Positions 8,730 to 17,024 of a stretch of 64,000 nucleotides of DNA are shown piece after piece (positions within the stretch are counted from its first letter, which is position 1; each line of letters starts with the position of its first letter). The position numbers were made by a program, and so were the translations under genes. The stretch lies in the NCBI GenBank assembly GCA_002507205.1, contig DAZF01000050.1:31133-95132 (forward strand), in the 5' to 3' direction. The notes below the pieces were generated by a model, which was not told the origin of the DNA, did no database searches, and saw only the letters and a list, made by a program, of their open reading frames with translations. Source of the stretch: Methanolobus sp. UBA32 (lineage in GTDB: Archaea; Halobacteriota; Methanosarcinia; Methanosarcinales; Methanosarcinaceae).

Positions 8730-8967
8730 ACATATCTTTTTTTGATGAGGCAATACAACCCACTCTCCAAAGAAAAATAAAACCTGCGAATAGTTAAAAC
8801 TTGCCTACAAAATAAGATAAAATCACAAAAAATCAGCATTCTGAAAAACACACAAGGATATGAGAGTAATATATACAAGTGACATAATTTTAAAACCGTT
8901 TTCTTCAATAAAAACTAAATGAAAGGAAAACGGATGCATATATCTGAGGTTGCCGCAACCTTGCATG
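8730..8967. other. Intergenic stretch between glnA copy 2 and the inserted element
   Basis: AT-rich and without a convincing gene. It holds the odd-length palindrome GGTTGCCGCAACC (8948-8960). Before the 8.97-9.85 kb insertion this lay close to the hdrC promoter, so it is a possible operator. Confidence 0.4.
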
Positions 8968-9000
8968 AATACTTGCGGGCTTGCCCATAAAATCCACTAC

Positions 9001-9050
9001 TTTGTTGTCAAGTTGCTGACTTTAGAGTCAAATGTCCAATTTTGTAGTTA
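9001..9050 (+). repeat. Left subterminal 20-bp iterons (three units)
   Basis: TTTGTTGTCA at 9001, TTTAGAGTCA at 9021 and TTTGTAGTTA at 9041. The spacing is exactly 20 bp, about two helical turns, as expected for transposase binding on one face of DNA. Confidence 0.65.
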
Positions 9051-9224
9051 AAATAAATAGAATAACTCAACCAAACATTGCAAAAATATAATTGATTTAG
9101 ATATATATATATATACACTGTATTCTCTAATCGGTATTCACGTACCTAATGCAAATAAGCAGGCAGTGAACAAAAATTCCGTCCTGTATTTTTGTTTAGA
9201 TATATAAATAAGGAGTTAACGACA

Positions 9225-9707
9225 ATGAAATCAAAACTGTCTGCGGATAATAAAACTGAATATTTAAATCGAATCAAAGATGCTATTAAAAACCCATCTT
9301 ACTCTATATTCGTTATACTGGGATTACCATTCATACTTGCATTACTCGGAGCGTTATTCGACCCATATGCATTACCACTTATACTCATTGGTCCACTTGT
9401 CATATTGGCTTGCTATGCCTACTATAGTGGAAATAAATTATCATCTGCAGTATTGGGACTTTTGGCATATCCACTAATGTTCTTTTATGTTGACACCATC
9501 AGTGCAATTATAAACTTCCAATTTGAACAATTTAGCAGATATTTTGAATGGACATACATATTTGAGATCATTGATGATTTTTGGAAATATTCACTTGCTC
9601 ATTCACTAATCGGATTCTTAATCGCATTCAGAAAAAAGCCATATTTGGCTATTGCATTGCTTATCTTTGTACTACATCTCATGGAACTTATTAGCCACAT
9701 CGACTAA
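9225..9707 (+). CDS. Predicted four-helix membrane protein, cargo of the mini-transposon
   Basis: 160 residues, not recognised. ATG at 9225 is chosen because AGGAG (9211-9215) lies 9 bp upstream. A charged N-terminus of about 25 residues precedes hydrophobic segments including IFVILGLPFILALLGALF, LPLILIGPLVILACYAYY, AVLGLLAYPLMFFYV and AIALLIFVLHLMEL, so about four membrane passes. Base composition is more AT-rich than the neighbouring core genes. It is the only gene between the element's inverted repeats. Confidence 0.65.
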   Translation: MKSKLSADNKTEYLNRIKDAIKNPSYSIFVILGLPFILALLGALFDPYALPLILIGPLVILACYAYYSGNKLSSAVLGLLAYPLMFFYVDTISAIINFQFEQFSRYFEWTYIFEIIDDFWKYSLAHSLIGFLIAFRKKPYLAIALLIFVLHLMELISHID

Positions 9708-9765
9708 AAATATTGTTACCCCTTCCCGAATAATTATATGGTCCAATTCCTAGTAGTTTTTTGAG

Positions 9766-9815
9766 TTTACGGTCAAACAGGGCACTTTGTGGTCAGATTA
9801 CCAATTTTATAGTCA
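9766..9815 (+). repeat. Right subterminal 20-bp iterons (three units)
   Basis: TTTACGGTCA at 9766, TTTGTGGTCA at 9786 and TTTATAGTCA at 9806, exact 20-bp period and the same orientation as the left set. Confidence 0.65.
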
Positions 9816-9900
9816 AGGGCACTCTATGAGCAAGCCCAATACTTGCGGAAAGTTTATCATTCTTGCAAAAATACTGAATTTAAGTAAGAGGGATTAGTAT

Positions 9901-10407
9901 ATGGAAGAGAAAAACACAGATGATACAGATGTTCTGGACAAAATAAGGAATGTTTCTACCAGTGCACTCAAATGTATGCAATGTGGAATCTGTAGCAGTA
10001 GCTGCCCCTCAGGAAGGCACACCAGCCTGAATATACGAAAACTTGTGAAAATCGCAGGTAAATCAATTGATATTCTGAGCAATGAAGAACTCTGGATGTG
10101 CACAACCTGCTATAATTGCCAGGAAAGATGCCCGAGAAATATAGACATTGTAGATATATTACTCAATATCAGGGCGATTTCCGTACAGAATGGAAATATT
10201 CATCCCGAACACAGAATAGTCTGCGAAATGCTCCTCGAATATGGGCATGCAGTGCCTATTAATAAGCAGAACAGGAACGAAAGGGTGAATCTCGGACTGG
10301 AAGAATTGCCCGAGACCGTTCACAAGTATGAGGATGGACTGGAAGAAGTAAAAATCCTGCTTGGTTCATGTGGGTTTGGAAAACTGATAGAACAGACTGA
10401 AAGTTGA
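9901..10407 (+). CDS. hdrC: Heterodisulfide reductase subunit C (HdrC-like)
   Basis: 168 residues with two [4Fe-4S] motifs, CMQCGICSSSCP (about 25-36) and CTTCYNCQERCP (about 67-78), each followed by the NIRKLVKIAG or NIDIVDIL helices of HdrC. It wires electrons to HdrB, which reduces CoM-S-S-CoB in the cytoplasm. SD-like GAGGGATT precedes the ATG. hdrB follows 18 bp later; no hdrA is nearby, so the partner must be elsewhere. The mini-transposon lies about 55 bp upstream of the start and has probably displaced upstream control sequence. Confidence 0.88.
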   Translation: MEEKNTDDTDVLDKIRNVSTSALKCMQCGICSSSCPSGRHTSLNIRKLVKIAGKSIDILSNEELWMCTTCYNCQERCPRNIDIVDILLNIRAISVQNGNIHPEHRIVCEMLLEYGHAVPINKQNRNERVNLGLEELPETVHKYEDGLEEVKILLGSCGFGKLIEQTES

Positions 10408-10425
10408 TGGACCGGAATATAAACT

Positions 10426-11322
10426 ATGAAAGAATTATCACTCTTTTTAGGATGCCTTGTGCCCAACAGATACCCGGGAATCGAACTGGCAACTAAATTA
10501 TGTCTTGCAAAACTGGATATAGACTGCACAGACCTTGCAGGTGCTTCCTGCTGTCCCGCCCCGGGAGTGTTCCAATCATTTGACAGAACAACATGGCTGA
10601 CACTGGCAAGCCGTAATATAGTACTGTCAGAACAAATGAAAAGGGATATGCTCACTATCTGCAACGGATGTTTTAGCACACTTGCAGATGCAAACCGCAG
10701 TATTAAAGAAGATGAGTCTGCAAGGGAAGAAGTCAACAGCCACCTTGTGAAGATAGGAAAGGAAATAAAGGGCGATATTGATGTCCGGCACATTATAGAG
10801 TACCTGTACGAAGAATACGGACCTCAAAAGATAAGTTCCTACGTTGAAAGACAACTGGACATCAGGGTTGCGGTCCATTACGGATGCCACCTCATAAAAC
10901 CTACAAAGGACAGAGGACTGGGCAATTTTGAAAGGCCAACCTTTTTTGACGAACTTGTCACAGCACTTGGTGCAACAAGTGTTGAGTACCCGGACAAGAT
11001 GGCATGCTGCGGAGCAGGAGGAGGAGTGCGTTCCTCTATGAAGGAGAAGTCACTGAAAATGACCGAGGCCAAGCTTTCAAGGATCAAAGAAGCGGAAGTG
11101 GATTGCATCGTCAACTCATGCCCCTTCTGCCACATGCAACTTGGAGAAGGACAGTCTGAGATAAGAGAACGAATGCAAATTGATTATGACATCCCCGTAC
11201 TCCACTACACGCAACTTCTCGGACTTGCGCTGGGATTCCCTGCCGAAATGCTTGGAATTGATATTAACATAGAAAAGAACAGGAAGTTTATGGATTTTCT
11301 GGATGCAGGAATGGAATCTTAA
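10426..11322 (+). CDS. hdrB: Heterodisulfide reductase subunit B (HdrB-like)
   Basis: 298 residues with the two CCG domains of HdrB: C-x(n)-CC-x(n)-CxxC near LGCLVP, GASCCPAPG and CNGCFSTL in the first half, and HYGCH, CCGAGGG and SCPFCHMQL in the second. These bind the non-cubane clusters that cleave the CoM-CoB heterodisulfide. It is the soluble HdrCB type. It pairs with the preceding hdrC. Without HdrA here, it may work with a HdrA encoded elsewhere or with another electron donor. Confidence 0.9.
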   Translation: MKELSLFLGCLVPNRYPGIELATKLCLAKLDIDCTDLAGASCCPAPGVFQSFDRTTWLTLASRNIVLSEQMKRDMLTICNGCFSTLADANRSIKEDESAREEVNSHLVKIGKEIKGDIDVRHIIEYLYEEYGPQKISSYVERQLDIRVAVHYGCHLIKPTKDRGLGNFERPTFFDELVTALGATSVEYPDKMACCGAGGGVRSSMKEKSLKMTEAKLSRIKEAEVDCIVNSCPFCHMQLGEGQSEIRERMQIDYDIPVLHYTQLLGLALGFPAEMLGIDINIEKNRKFMDFLDAGMES

Positions 11323-11431
11323 AACACATTCCTCCACATTTTATGGAAATATACTGCAAGAATATAGATGGGAAACCTATTTCACCAATAACTTTAAGAT
11401 ATTGAATGTTATTACGTGAGTAGCACAACAT

Positions 11432-11506
11432 GAGCGTGTGGCCTAGTCAGGATATGGCGGCAGCCTCCTAAGCTGCAAGCCGGGGGTTCAAATCCCTTCA
11501 CGCTCG
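11432..11506 (+). tRNA. tRNA-Arg (anticodon CCU)
   Basis: Acceptor stem GAGCGTG/CACGCTC, anticodon stem GCAGC/GCTGC with loop CTCCTAA, T-arm with TTCAAAT. CCA is not encoded and I see no intron. It reads AGG codons. Confidence 0.93.
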
Positions 11507-11542
11507 CTATTTCTCTTTTTAACAATTACCGGAGATTGATTA

Positions 11543-11995
11543 TTGATAATAAGAAAGGCTACTGTCAATGATATACCAGGAATTAAAGGCATCATAGACC
11601 TTTATGCAAAACAGGAAAAGATGCTTCCGCGATCATTGAGCGAACTGTATGAATTCACCCGCAGTTTTTATGTTTGCGAGATGGAAAATGACATAATAGG
11701 ATGCTGTGCCCTCCAGGTAAGCTGGGAGGATATGGCAGAAGTAATGTCTTTTGCTGTGAAACCTGAGTATAGAGAACAGGGCATCGGTACGGAACTTATC
11801 AAAGCCTGCCTTAAAGAAGCAAAAGAACTTGGCATTAACAACGTGTTCACACTGACCTATGCAGTCCCATTCTTTGAGAAACAGGGATTTGAGAAGATAG
11901 ACAAGCAACAGCTTCCACACAAAGTGTGGAGCGGATGCATAAAATGTCCCAAGTTCCCAAATTGTGATGAAGTCGCAATGATGAGAACTATATAA
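11543..11995 (+). CDS. GNAT acetyltransferase of the short ArgA (N-acetylglutamate synthase) type
   Basis: 150 residues. The order KLPRSLSELYE-like (MLPRSLSELYEF), IGCCALQVSWEDMAEV, the acetyl-CoA loop EYREQGIGTEL and FTLTYAVPFFEKQGF follows stand-alone ArgA-type enzymes that make N-acetylglutamate for arginine synthesis. A C-terminal CIKCPKFPNC cluster may bind metal. TTG start at 11543 with GGAGATTG about 7 bp upstream. argB is 5 kb away, which fits an arginine role but does not prove it. Confidence 0.72.
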   Translation: MIIRKATVNDIPGIKGIIDLYAKQEKMLPRSLSELYEFTRSFYVCEMENDIIGCCALQVSWEDMAEVMSFAVKPEYREQGIGTELIKACLKEAKELGINNVFTLTYAVPFFEKQGFEKIDKQQLPHKVWSGCIKCPKFPNCDEVAMMRTI

Positions 11996-12017
11996 TCCGC
12001 CTTCACTTATAATTCAG

Positions 12018-12455
12018 TTACAGGGGCTTTTCAAAATACAAAGTCCCAGCTTTTTCTTTTACAATTTCAAAACCATTACTCAGATAGATTGATATGGCTT
12101 TTTGGAGAGATTCATCTGTTTTCAATTTTGCAAATGAATAATTGTTTTTTGAAAAATCCAGTGCTGCCAGGAATAAAGCAAGACCAATACACCTCCCCCG
12201 GCATTCTTTTTTCACATACAACCGTTTTATTTCACACAGATCCGAACCAAGATCCTTTACTGCAGAGGTACCGACAATCTCACCCTTGTACAGATATATG
12301 AAAAAAGCACCCCCTGTTCGGAGGTAATTCCCCTCAATATCATCAAGATCAGAATCTTTTAATGGATCATAGTCAAATCCCTCCCCCGAAAGTACACCGA
12401 GAACAAAATCCCTTGTTCCTGAAGAATATTCAGATGAGAAAGACACTACACTCAT
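12018..12455 (-). CDS. GNAT-family N-acetyltransferase
   Basis: 145 residues. The acetyl-CoA motif is KECRGRCIGLALFLAAL (about 83-99), and the end has SIYLSNGFEIVKEK. Overlaps the upstream amidohydrolase by 4 bp (ATGA), so both are translated together. Substrate unknown; pairing with an acyl-amino-acid hydrolase suggests acetylation and deacylation of similar small molecules, which is inference. Confidence 0.78.
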   Translation of the reverse strand: MSVVSFSSEYSSGTRDFVLGVLSGEGFDYDPLKDSDLDDIEGNYLRTGGAFFIYLYKGEIVGTSAVKDLGSDLCEIKRLYVKKECRGRCIGLALFLAALDFSKNNYSFAKLKTDESLQKAISIYLSNGFEIVKEKAGTLYFEKPL

Positions 12456-13642
12456 TCCAGATATGCTCCGGAATTCTTTAGAAAATCAACAGCCACAGAA
12501 TAGAGTAACTCAACACCGGTAATTAATACATCCTCATCTATGTCAAAGCTGGCTGAATGATTTCCTTCCACAATACCTTTTTCGACATTCCGTGTTCCGA
12601 TGATCGCATACATACCCGGAACTTCCTGCAGGTAATAGGCAAAATCTTCCGCACCAAATATTGCCTTTGCATGAGTGTTAACGGTAGGGAATTTCGTTTT
12701 CAGCAACTTTGAAGCCGTGTCGGTGAAAAGAGGGTCGTTGAAAAGAACAGGATACCCGTGATGAACTTTAAGTTCATAAGAAGGAACTCCGCCAATATCT
12801 GCTCTTGAATAGGAAACCATCAGAGAATCAAGAATTGAAGACATCGTTTGTTCTATAATTTCGGTATCCTCATCATCGAATGTCCTGAAACTGCCTACTA
12901 TTTCAAGCTCATCCGGCACCCTGTTGAATTGGCTACCACTATGAATAGTACCAAAACCAAGTACGTAGTCCGTAGGAGATACTTTTTGGGATATCGAAGG
13001 ATTCAGGGAAGATATGAATTCTGAAGCTATCTGGATCGGATCAATACAGTAATCCGGTATTGAATGGTGACCACCTTTTCCAATGATCTTCACGGTAAAG
13101 CGATTCGAACTTGCCATGAAAGGTCCCGGACGTATGTTAATGACATCGACATCAACATCACCGAATATATGAAGACCAATCATGGCATCCACACCTTCAA
13201 GGCCACCTTCAGCCATGATTCTTGAAGCACCACCCGGAGGGACTTCCTCAGCAGGCTGGAAAATGAATCTTACAGTTCCGCAGATATCCTTTCGCCTTTC
13301 CTTAATGAGCCGGGCAACGCCAAGGACAATAGCCATATGCCCGTCATGACCGCATGCATGCATCACGCCGGGGTTCTTTGAAATGTATTCTTCATTCAGC
13401 ATGGTCAGGGATTCTTCTGCCGCAAGTGCATCAATATCCGAACGTATGGCGATACACGGACCCGGACCTCTGCCGCGAACTTCTGCAATAACCCCGGTAT
13501 CAGCAATCTTCCTGCAATCGATCCCAAATTCTTCCAGGACCGATATTATCATTGCCTGCGTACCATACTCATGAAAACTCAGTTCAGGATTCCTGTGGAA
13601 CTCCCTGCGAATATCCCGTACCCATTTTTCAAAGGATTGCAA
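12452..13642 (-). CDS. M20D-family amidohydrolase (N-acyl amino acid / IAA-conjugate type)
   Basis: 396 residues, zinc amidohydrolase of the peptidase M20D group. Metal-binding motifs visible: HACGHDGHM (about 94-102), PAEEVPPGG and IGLHIFGD, plus GAEDFAYYLQEVPG near the C-terminus. It removes acyl groups from amino acid conjugates. TTG start at 13642 with GGTGA 7 bp upstream. First gene of a pair with a GNAT. Confidence 0.87.
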   Translation of the reverse strand: MQSFEKWVRDIRREFHRNPELSFHEYGTQAMIISVLEEFGIDCRKIADTGVIAEVRGRGPGPCIAIRSDIDALAAEESLTMLNEEYISKNPGVMHACGHDGHMAIVLGVARLIKERRKDICGTVRFIFQPAEEVPPGGASRIMAEGGLEGVDAMIGLHIFGDVDVDVINIRPGPFMASSNRFTVKIIGKGGHHSIPDYCIDPIQIASEFISSLNPSISQKVSPTDYVLGFGTIHSGSQFNRVPDELEIVGSFRTFDDEDTEIIEQTMSSILDSLMVSYSRADIGGVPSYELKVHHGYPVLFNDPLFTDTASKLLKTKFPTVNTHAKAIFGAEDFAYYLQEVPGMYAIIGTRNVEKGIVEGNHSASFDIDEDVLITGVELLYSVAVDFLKNSGAYLE

Positions 13643-13830
13643 ATCATTTCACCTTGTTGCAATAGTATAAAATATGAAAGAGTAAATCCAGACCAATTAT
13701 ATTGATAGACCATGTTAGCAGAAGTATATATTATATTTGATATCTTACCCTGTACTGGCAGTACCATTTTTATGTCAAAAGGGAATTTACCTGTACAAAT
13801 ACTTACTGAAAATCACCAGGAAGGCTAAAC
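13643..13830 (+). promoter_or_regulatory. Divergent promoter region
   Basis: AT-rich stretch with AGTATATATTAT (13722-13733) as a possible TATA element, and CAGGAAGG (13818-13825) as the ribosome binding site of the gene at 13831. Confidence 0.4.
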
Positions 13831-14772
13831 ATGATCAAAACACGACTTCGGGATTTCCTTGTTACAAAAGATGACTGGATATTTGCAGTTTCCGATTACT
13901 TTCACCCACATGGTATCAGATCAACACTAAGATACGTACCTGATGAGAAAGGCGAGCGCGAACTTGATGGAATGCGCTATAAAAAATATGATTTTGATGT
14001 ATCATTTGACTTCATGCGTGCAAACCGTCCCGAATGGGTGGAGGATGTCCACGTAGTGCCTGAAAACCAGGTGAAAAAAGTACTTCCGCCAACCAGCGCT
14101 ATTGAGAAACTATATGATTCAGATAAAAGAGTGGCTGTTGTTGTGGACACTCTTGAGAAGGCAGGCGTCAGCCGGGAGATGATGGGTGTTACCGGCTCAC
14201 TTTTACCAGGACTCCAGAATGAAGGATCTGACATCGATTTTGTTGTATACGGCGAACAGTGGTTCATTGCAAGGGATGCAATAGCAAAGGCAAAGGCAGA
14301 ACCCGGACCTATAGAAGATATTGATGGAGCGATGTGGAAGAAGATATACAACAAACGTATCCCCGAGATATCATTTGAGGAATTCATCACCCATGAGAAG
14401 AGAAAAGGCAACCGGGGAATGGTTGATAGCACATATTTCGATCTTCTCTTTGTCCGTGACTGGGACCAGATCAAAGAGCCGACTTTGCGAGGCGAAGATA
14501 TCGGAACTATGAAAATAGAAGCTAAGGTCACAAATGCTGATCTTGCCTTTGACAGCCCTTCAGTATACAAAGTAGAACATGATGTGATAGATCACGTGCT
14601 TTCATACACTCACACCTATGCAGGACAGGCGCTTAAAGGAGAAACAATTGAAGCACAGGGTGTCGTTGAGCAGGTTGGCGACATTAAGAGACTGGTTGTG
14701 GGAACTTCCAGAGAACCTAAAGGTGAATGGATACGTTCACTTACTTTACTTGAAAAAGAAGGACTTATTTAA
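13831..14772 (+). CDS. Predicted nucleotidyltransferase (COG1665-like)
   Basis: 313 residues. The nucleotidyltransferase core is GSLLPGLQNEGSDIDFVVYG (about 127-146), giving the GS...DxD metal-binding signature of the pol-beta superfamily. The N-terminal part (DFLVTKDDWIFAVSDYFHP) and the C-terminal part are archaeal-specific. The substrate is unknown. Monocistronic by position: it ends before a convergent gene. Confidence 0.7.
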   Translation: MIKTRLRDFLVTKDDWIFAVSDYFHPHGIRSTLRYVPDEKGERELDGMRYKKYDFDVSFDFMRANRPEWVEDVHVVPENQVKKVLPPTSAIEKLYDSDKRVAVVVDTLEKAGVSREMMGVTGSLLPGLQNEGSDIDFVVYGEQWFIARDAIAKAKAEPGPIEDIDGAMWKKIYNKRIPEISFEEFITHEKRKGNRGMVDSTYFDLLFVRDWDQIKEPTLRGEDIGTMKIEAKVTNADLAFDSPSVYKVEHDVIDHVLSYTHTYAGQALKGETIEAQGVVEQVGDIKRLVVGTSREPKGEWIRSLTLLEKEGLI

Positions 14773-14797
14773 ATTAAAAAATAAACGATTGGCGGAT

Positions 14798-15115
14798 TTA
14801 ACCTCCGCCAGTTACCTGTCCAACATCCGCAATGCCGTCATCGCCACCACCATAGGTGCGCATATAGGATTCAGCATCTGCAACGGAACTGCGTTCGACC
14901 CTTTCTTCTTTAAGATCACTGGCATCTGCAATAACAAGTGTTTCGGGCTTATAGTAAAGACCCGTAGTATCCACAAGCACCCAGATACCTTCGTCATCTT
15001 CCTTAAGATCTACAACCTTTCCAACTGTACCTGTATTCAGGTATCTTACTACAGAATCAATTACAATTGGGTTTCCGCCCATGTCCAGAGCTTTGATAAT
15101 TTCAGAATCTGTCAC
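14798..15115 (-). CDS. DUF2098-family protein
   Basis: 105 residues, small soluble protein found in methanogens, function unknown. The core VVRYLNTGTVGKVVDLKEDD...WVLVDTTGLYYKPETLVI resembles a small beta-barrel. GTG at 15115 is preferred because GGAG lies 6 bp before it; an upstream GTG at 15136 has no such site. Gly-rich tail (TYGGGDDG...TGGG). Confidence 0.72.
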   Translation of the reverse strand: MTDSEIIKALDMGGNPIVIDSVVRYLNTGTVGKVVDLKEDDEGIWVLVDTTGLYYKPETLVIADASDLKEERVERSSVADAESYMRTYGGGDDGIADVGQVTGGG

Positions 15116-15180
15116 AGTGTAACTCCTGTAATTCACTCTTTGTAGATTATTATAGATATATGAACCGGATGGAACAATGA

Positions 15181-16137
15181 TTAAGCATCCTGGGATATTT
15201 CCAGGCGCAGGTCGCCAATGGTTGCAACCCTTTCGGCAAAAGCATTGTGCCTGTGGATACTTTCCTCATTGATCTGCTTGATAGTTATAATTGCTTCATC
15301 AGGAAGGTGTTCAAAGCTCTTGACAACATTCTTTGCCATTGTCCTTACACAATCTTCCACAAATTTAGGATTGTGATGAGCAGTCTGAACAACCATTGCT
15401 TCATCAGAACGTTTCAAAAGCTCGAATACACTGGAACTCATGGATTTTTCAATGATCTCAATGATCGTCTCAAGTGACACGAAAACATTCCCTTCCACTT
15501 CTATGGAGATAATACCGCGTCCACGCTGGTTGTGAGTAGCCATTGGGACTCTGTGGAGGAATTCTGCAATATGCTGCTCCCCTACACCAATATTCTCCAG
15601 TTCCTTTCTCGCATTATCCCTCATGATCTCCTGGGCGCAGGGGCATGCGGTCATTCCCACTACTTCAGCACCAATGAGTTTCTTGACGGCCATCCTCTCA
15701 ACATCGTCACGCATGGCAATTGCTTCAGCGAAAATCTCCACGACTTCCTGACATTCCATCTTGGTAGCGGGGGACTCCCTCTTGACCACGTACTCACTTT
15801 TAAGGATGACTTCAGCACGGGTCGCATATTCATGACGGGTCAGGAGACTCTGGGCAACATCACTGCACAACTGTTCGATCTCATAAACAGGCATGTTGAC
15901 TGCTTTTTCCAGTACTTCATCTACTGCCTCAAAATTGCGTGACAGATTAGCTCCCTTCAAATGAGAAGGAAGGTCAACGAAGATATCAAAAGTACATATC
16001 AAAATAACAGGACGCTTGTCCTTCCTCTTGATCTGCACTAGTTTTTTAACATTAGTAACGCCGACACGTGTCAGGTTAATAGGTATCTGCGGCTTGTTAG
16101 CCTGTATATCTGGTAGTTTGACAACCGGGACTTCCAT
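15181..16137 (-). CDS. mptA: GTP cyclohydrolase MptA (archaeal, Fe(II)-dependent)
   Basis: 318 residues. First step of tetrahydromethanopterin synthesis: GTP to 7,8-dihydro-D-neopterin 2',3'-cyclic phosphate. Family features: [20 protein letters not shown] at the N-terminus, [12 protein letters not shown] with the conserved Cys, and [15 protein letters not shown] at 16137 follows AGAGGTCATAATA and starts exactly at the conserved N-terminus; longer upstream starts are out of keeping with the family. Confidence 0.92.
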   Translation of the reverse strand: MEVPVVKLPDIQANKPQIPINLTRVGVTNVKKLVQIKRKDKRPVILICTFDIFVDLPSHLKGANLSRNFEAVDEVLEKAVNMPVYEIEQLCSDVAQSLLTRHEYATRAEVILKSEYVVKRESPATKMECQEVVEIFAEAIAMRDDVERMAVKKLIGAEVVGMTACPCAQEIMRDNARKELENIGVGEQHIAEFLHRVPMATHNQRGRGIISIEVEGNVFVSLETIIEIIEKSMSSSVFELLKRSDEAMVVQTAHHNPKFVEDCVRTMAKNVVKSFEHLPDEAIITIKQINEESIHRHNAFAERVATIGDLRLEISQDA

Positions 16138-16565
16138 TATTATGACCTCTAAAATCAAAAGATGGTAAACCATTCTATAATGATGGATAGTAATTATATC
16201 ATGCTGAAAGGGACTCATTACATGTAAAGCTTGTGTTAAGCCCCCAAAATGCTAAAAGAAAACAAATTGGATACAGAAGAATATCCCAATGATAAAACAA
16301 GCAACTGCGACTCAACATATATATAAGGTCAAGCCATTTTTCAAATCAAGTTTACTTGACAGGTTGCCACATACTGCTCTATAATGTGCCGAGGCTTAAT
16401 GCAAATATTATAATAATCCGGGCATATTGACATGTAATGAACACCGAAATTACGAAAAATACATTAAAACAAGAACAAAAGACAACATTAAAAGAAAAAT
16501 ATATATACTGCATATACCAAATACGGATACCAGTGGTAATCGCATAATGATTACGAGGTGACATC
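16138..16565. promoter_or_regulatory. Divergent promoter region between mptA and MC1
   Basis: About 430 bp without a gene. On + the TATA-like AAATATATATACTG (16497-16510) lies about 60 bp before the MC1 ATG, and GAGGTGA (16555-16561) is a near-perfect ribosome binding site. A second strong TATA-like stretch, CATATATATAAGG, is at 16316-16328. The long leader suits a highly expressed gene. Confidence 0.5.
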
Positions 16566-16856
16566 ATGTCTGAAACAAGAAATTTTGTGTTAAGAGACAA
16601 GAAAGGAAATGAACATGGGGTATTCACTGGAAAACAGCCAAGACAGGCTGCTTTGAAGGTTGCAAACAGAGGAAAAGGAACTAAAAAGAAGCCAGAAGAC
16701 ATCAGGCTTCGTGAACGTGGAACAAAGAAAGTTCACGTATTCAAAGGCTGGAAAGAAATGGTCGACGCACCAAAGAACAAGCCAGACTGGATGCCTGACA
16801 AGATTAACAAGCCATTTGTTAAGAAGGAAGGTATCGAAAAGCTTGAAAAAGTCTGA
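16566..16856 (+). CDS. mc1: Non-histone chromosomal protein MC1
   Basis: 96 residues, highly basic. NFVLRDKKGNEHGVFTGKQP, RQAALKVANRG and RLRERGTKKVHVFKGW are the hallmark of Methanosarcina MC1, a monomeric protein that binds and sharply bends DNA and dominates chromatin in this order. Strong SD and a following terminator fit high expression. It is also the best single marker for Methanosarcinales here. Confidence 0.96.
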   Translation: MSETRNFVLRDKKGNEHGVFTGKQPRQAALKVANRGKGTKKKPEDIRLRERGTKKVHVFKGWKEMVDAPKNKPDWMPDKINKPFVKKEGIEKLEKV

Positions 16857-16863
16857 TTTTCAT

Positions 16864-16895
16864 AAAGGACCCATATCATGGGTCTTTTGTTTTAC
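16864..16895 (+). terminator. MC1 terminator
   Basis: Stem AAAG(G)ACCCAT / ATGGGTCTTT with loop ATC, followed by TGTTTT. Confidence 0.7.
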
Positions 16896-17024
16896 ATATC
16901 TTCTTTTACCTATCTGTTCCATTGACAGAAATAACTTTTAAATCATTTGATCATATTACTAAGAGGCTCCGGAGTTTCAACTACGCACATGCCGGGACTT
17001 ATAAAATCATCGCAGGTATAATAA

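Larger units (their letters stand above)
8968..9846. mobile_element. Mini-transposon-like element with membrane-protein cargo, no transposase
   Basis: A 9-bp direct repeat AATACTTGC lies at both ends (8968-8976 and 9838-9846). Just inside are 13-bp terminal inverted repeats GGGCTTGCCCATA (8977-8989) and TATGAGCAAGCCC (9825-9837), matching 12 of 13. Six TTT-N3-GT(C/T)A units sit with an exact 20-bp period, three near each end (9001, 9021, 9041; 9766, 9786, 9806), all in the same orientation. The only gene inside is a 160-residue membrane protein. It has the form of a non-autonomous insertion sequence carrying a passenger gene. Confidence 0.75.

Noticed and set aside
9095-9120. TATATATATATA run upstream of the transposon cargo gene
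   Set aside because: It is a simple AT-repeat and probably part of the cargo promoter, not a microsatellite of note.
11432-11506. tRNA-Arg as an integration site
   Set aside because: No integrase or repeated tRNA fragment lies near it; the large element uses an intergenic site instead.
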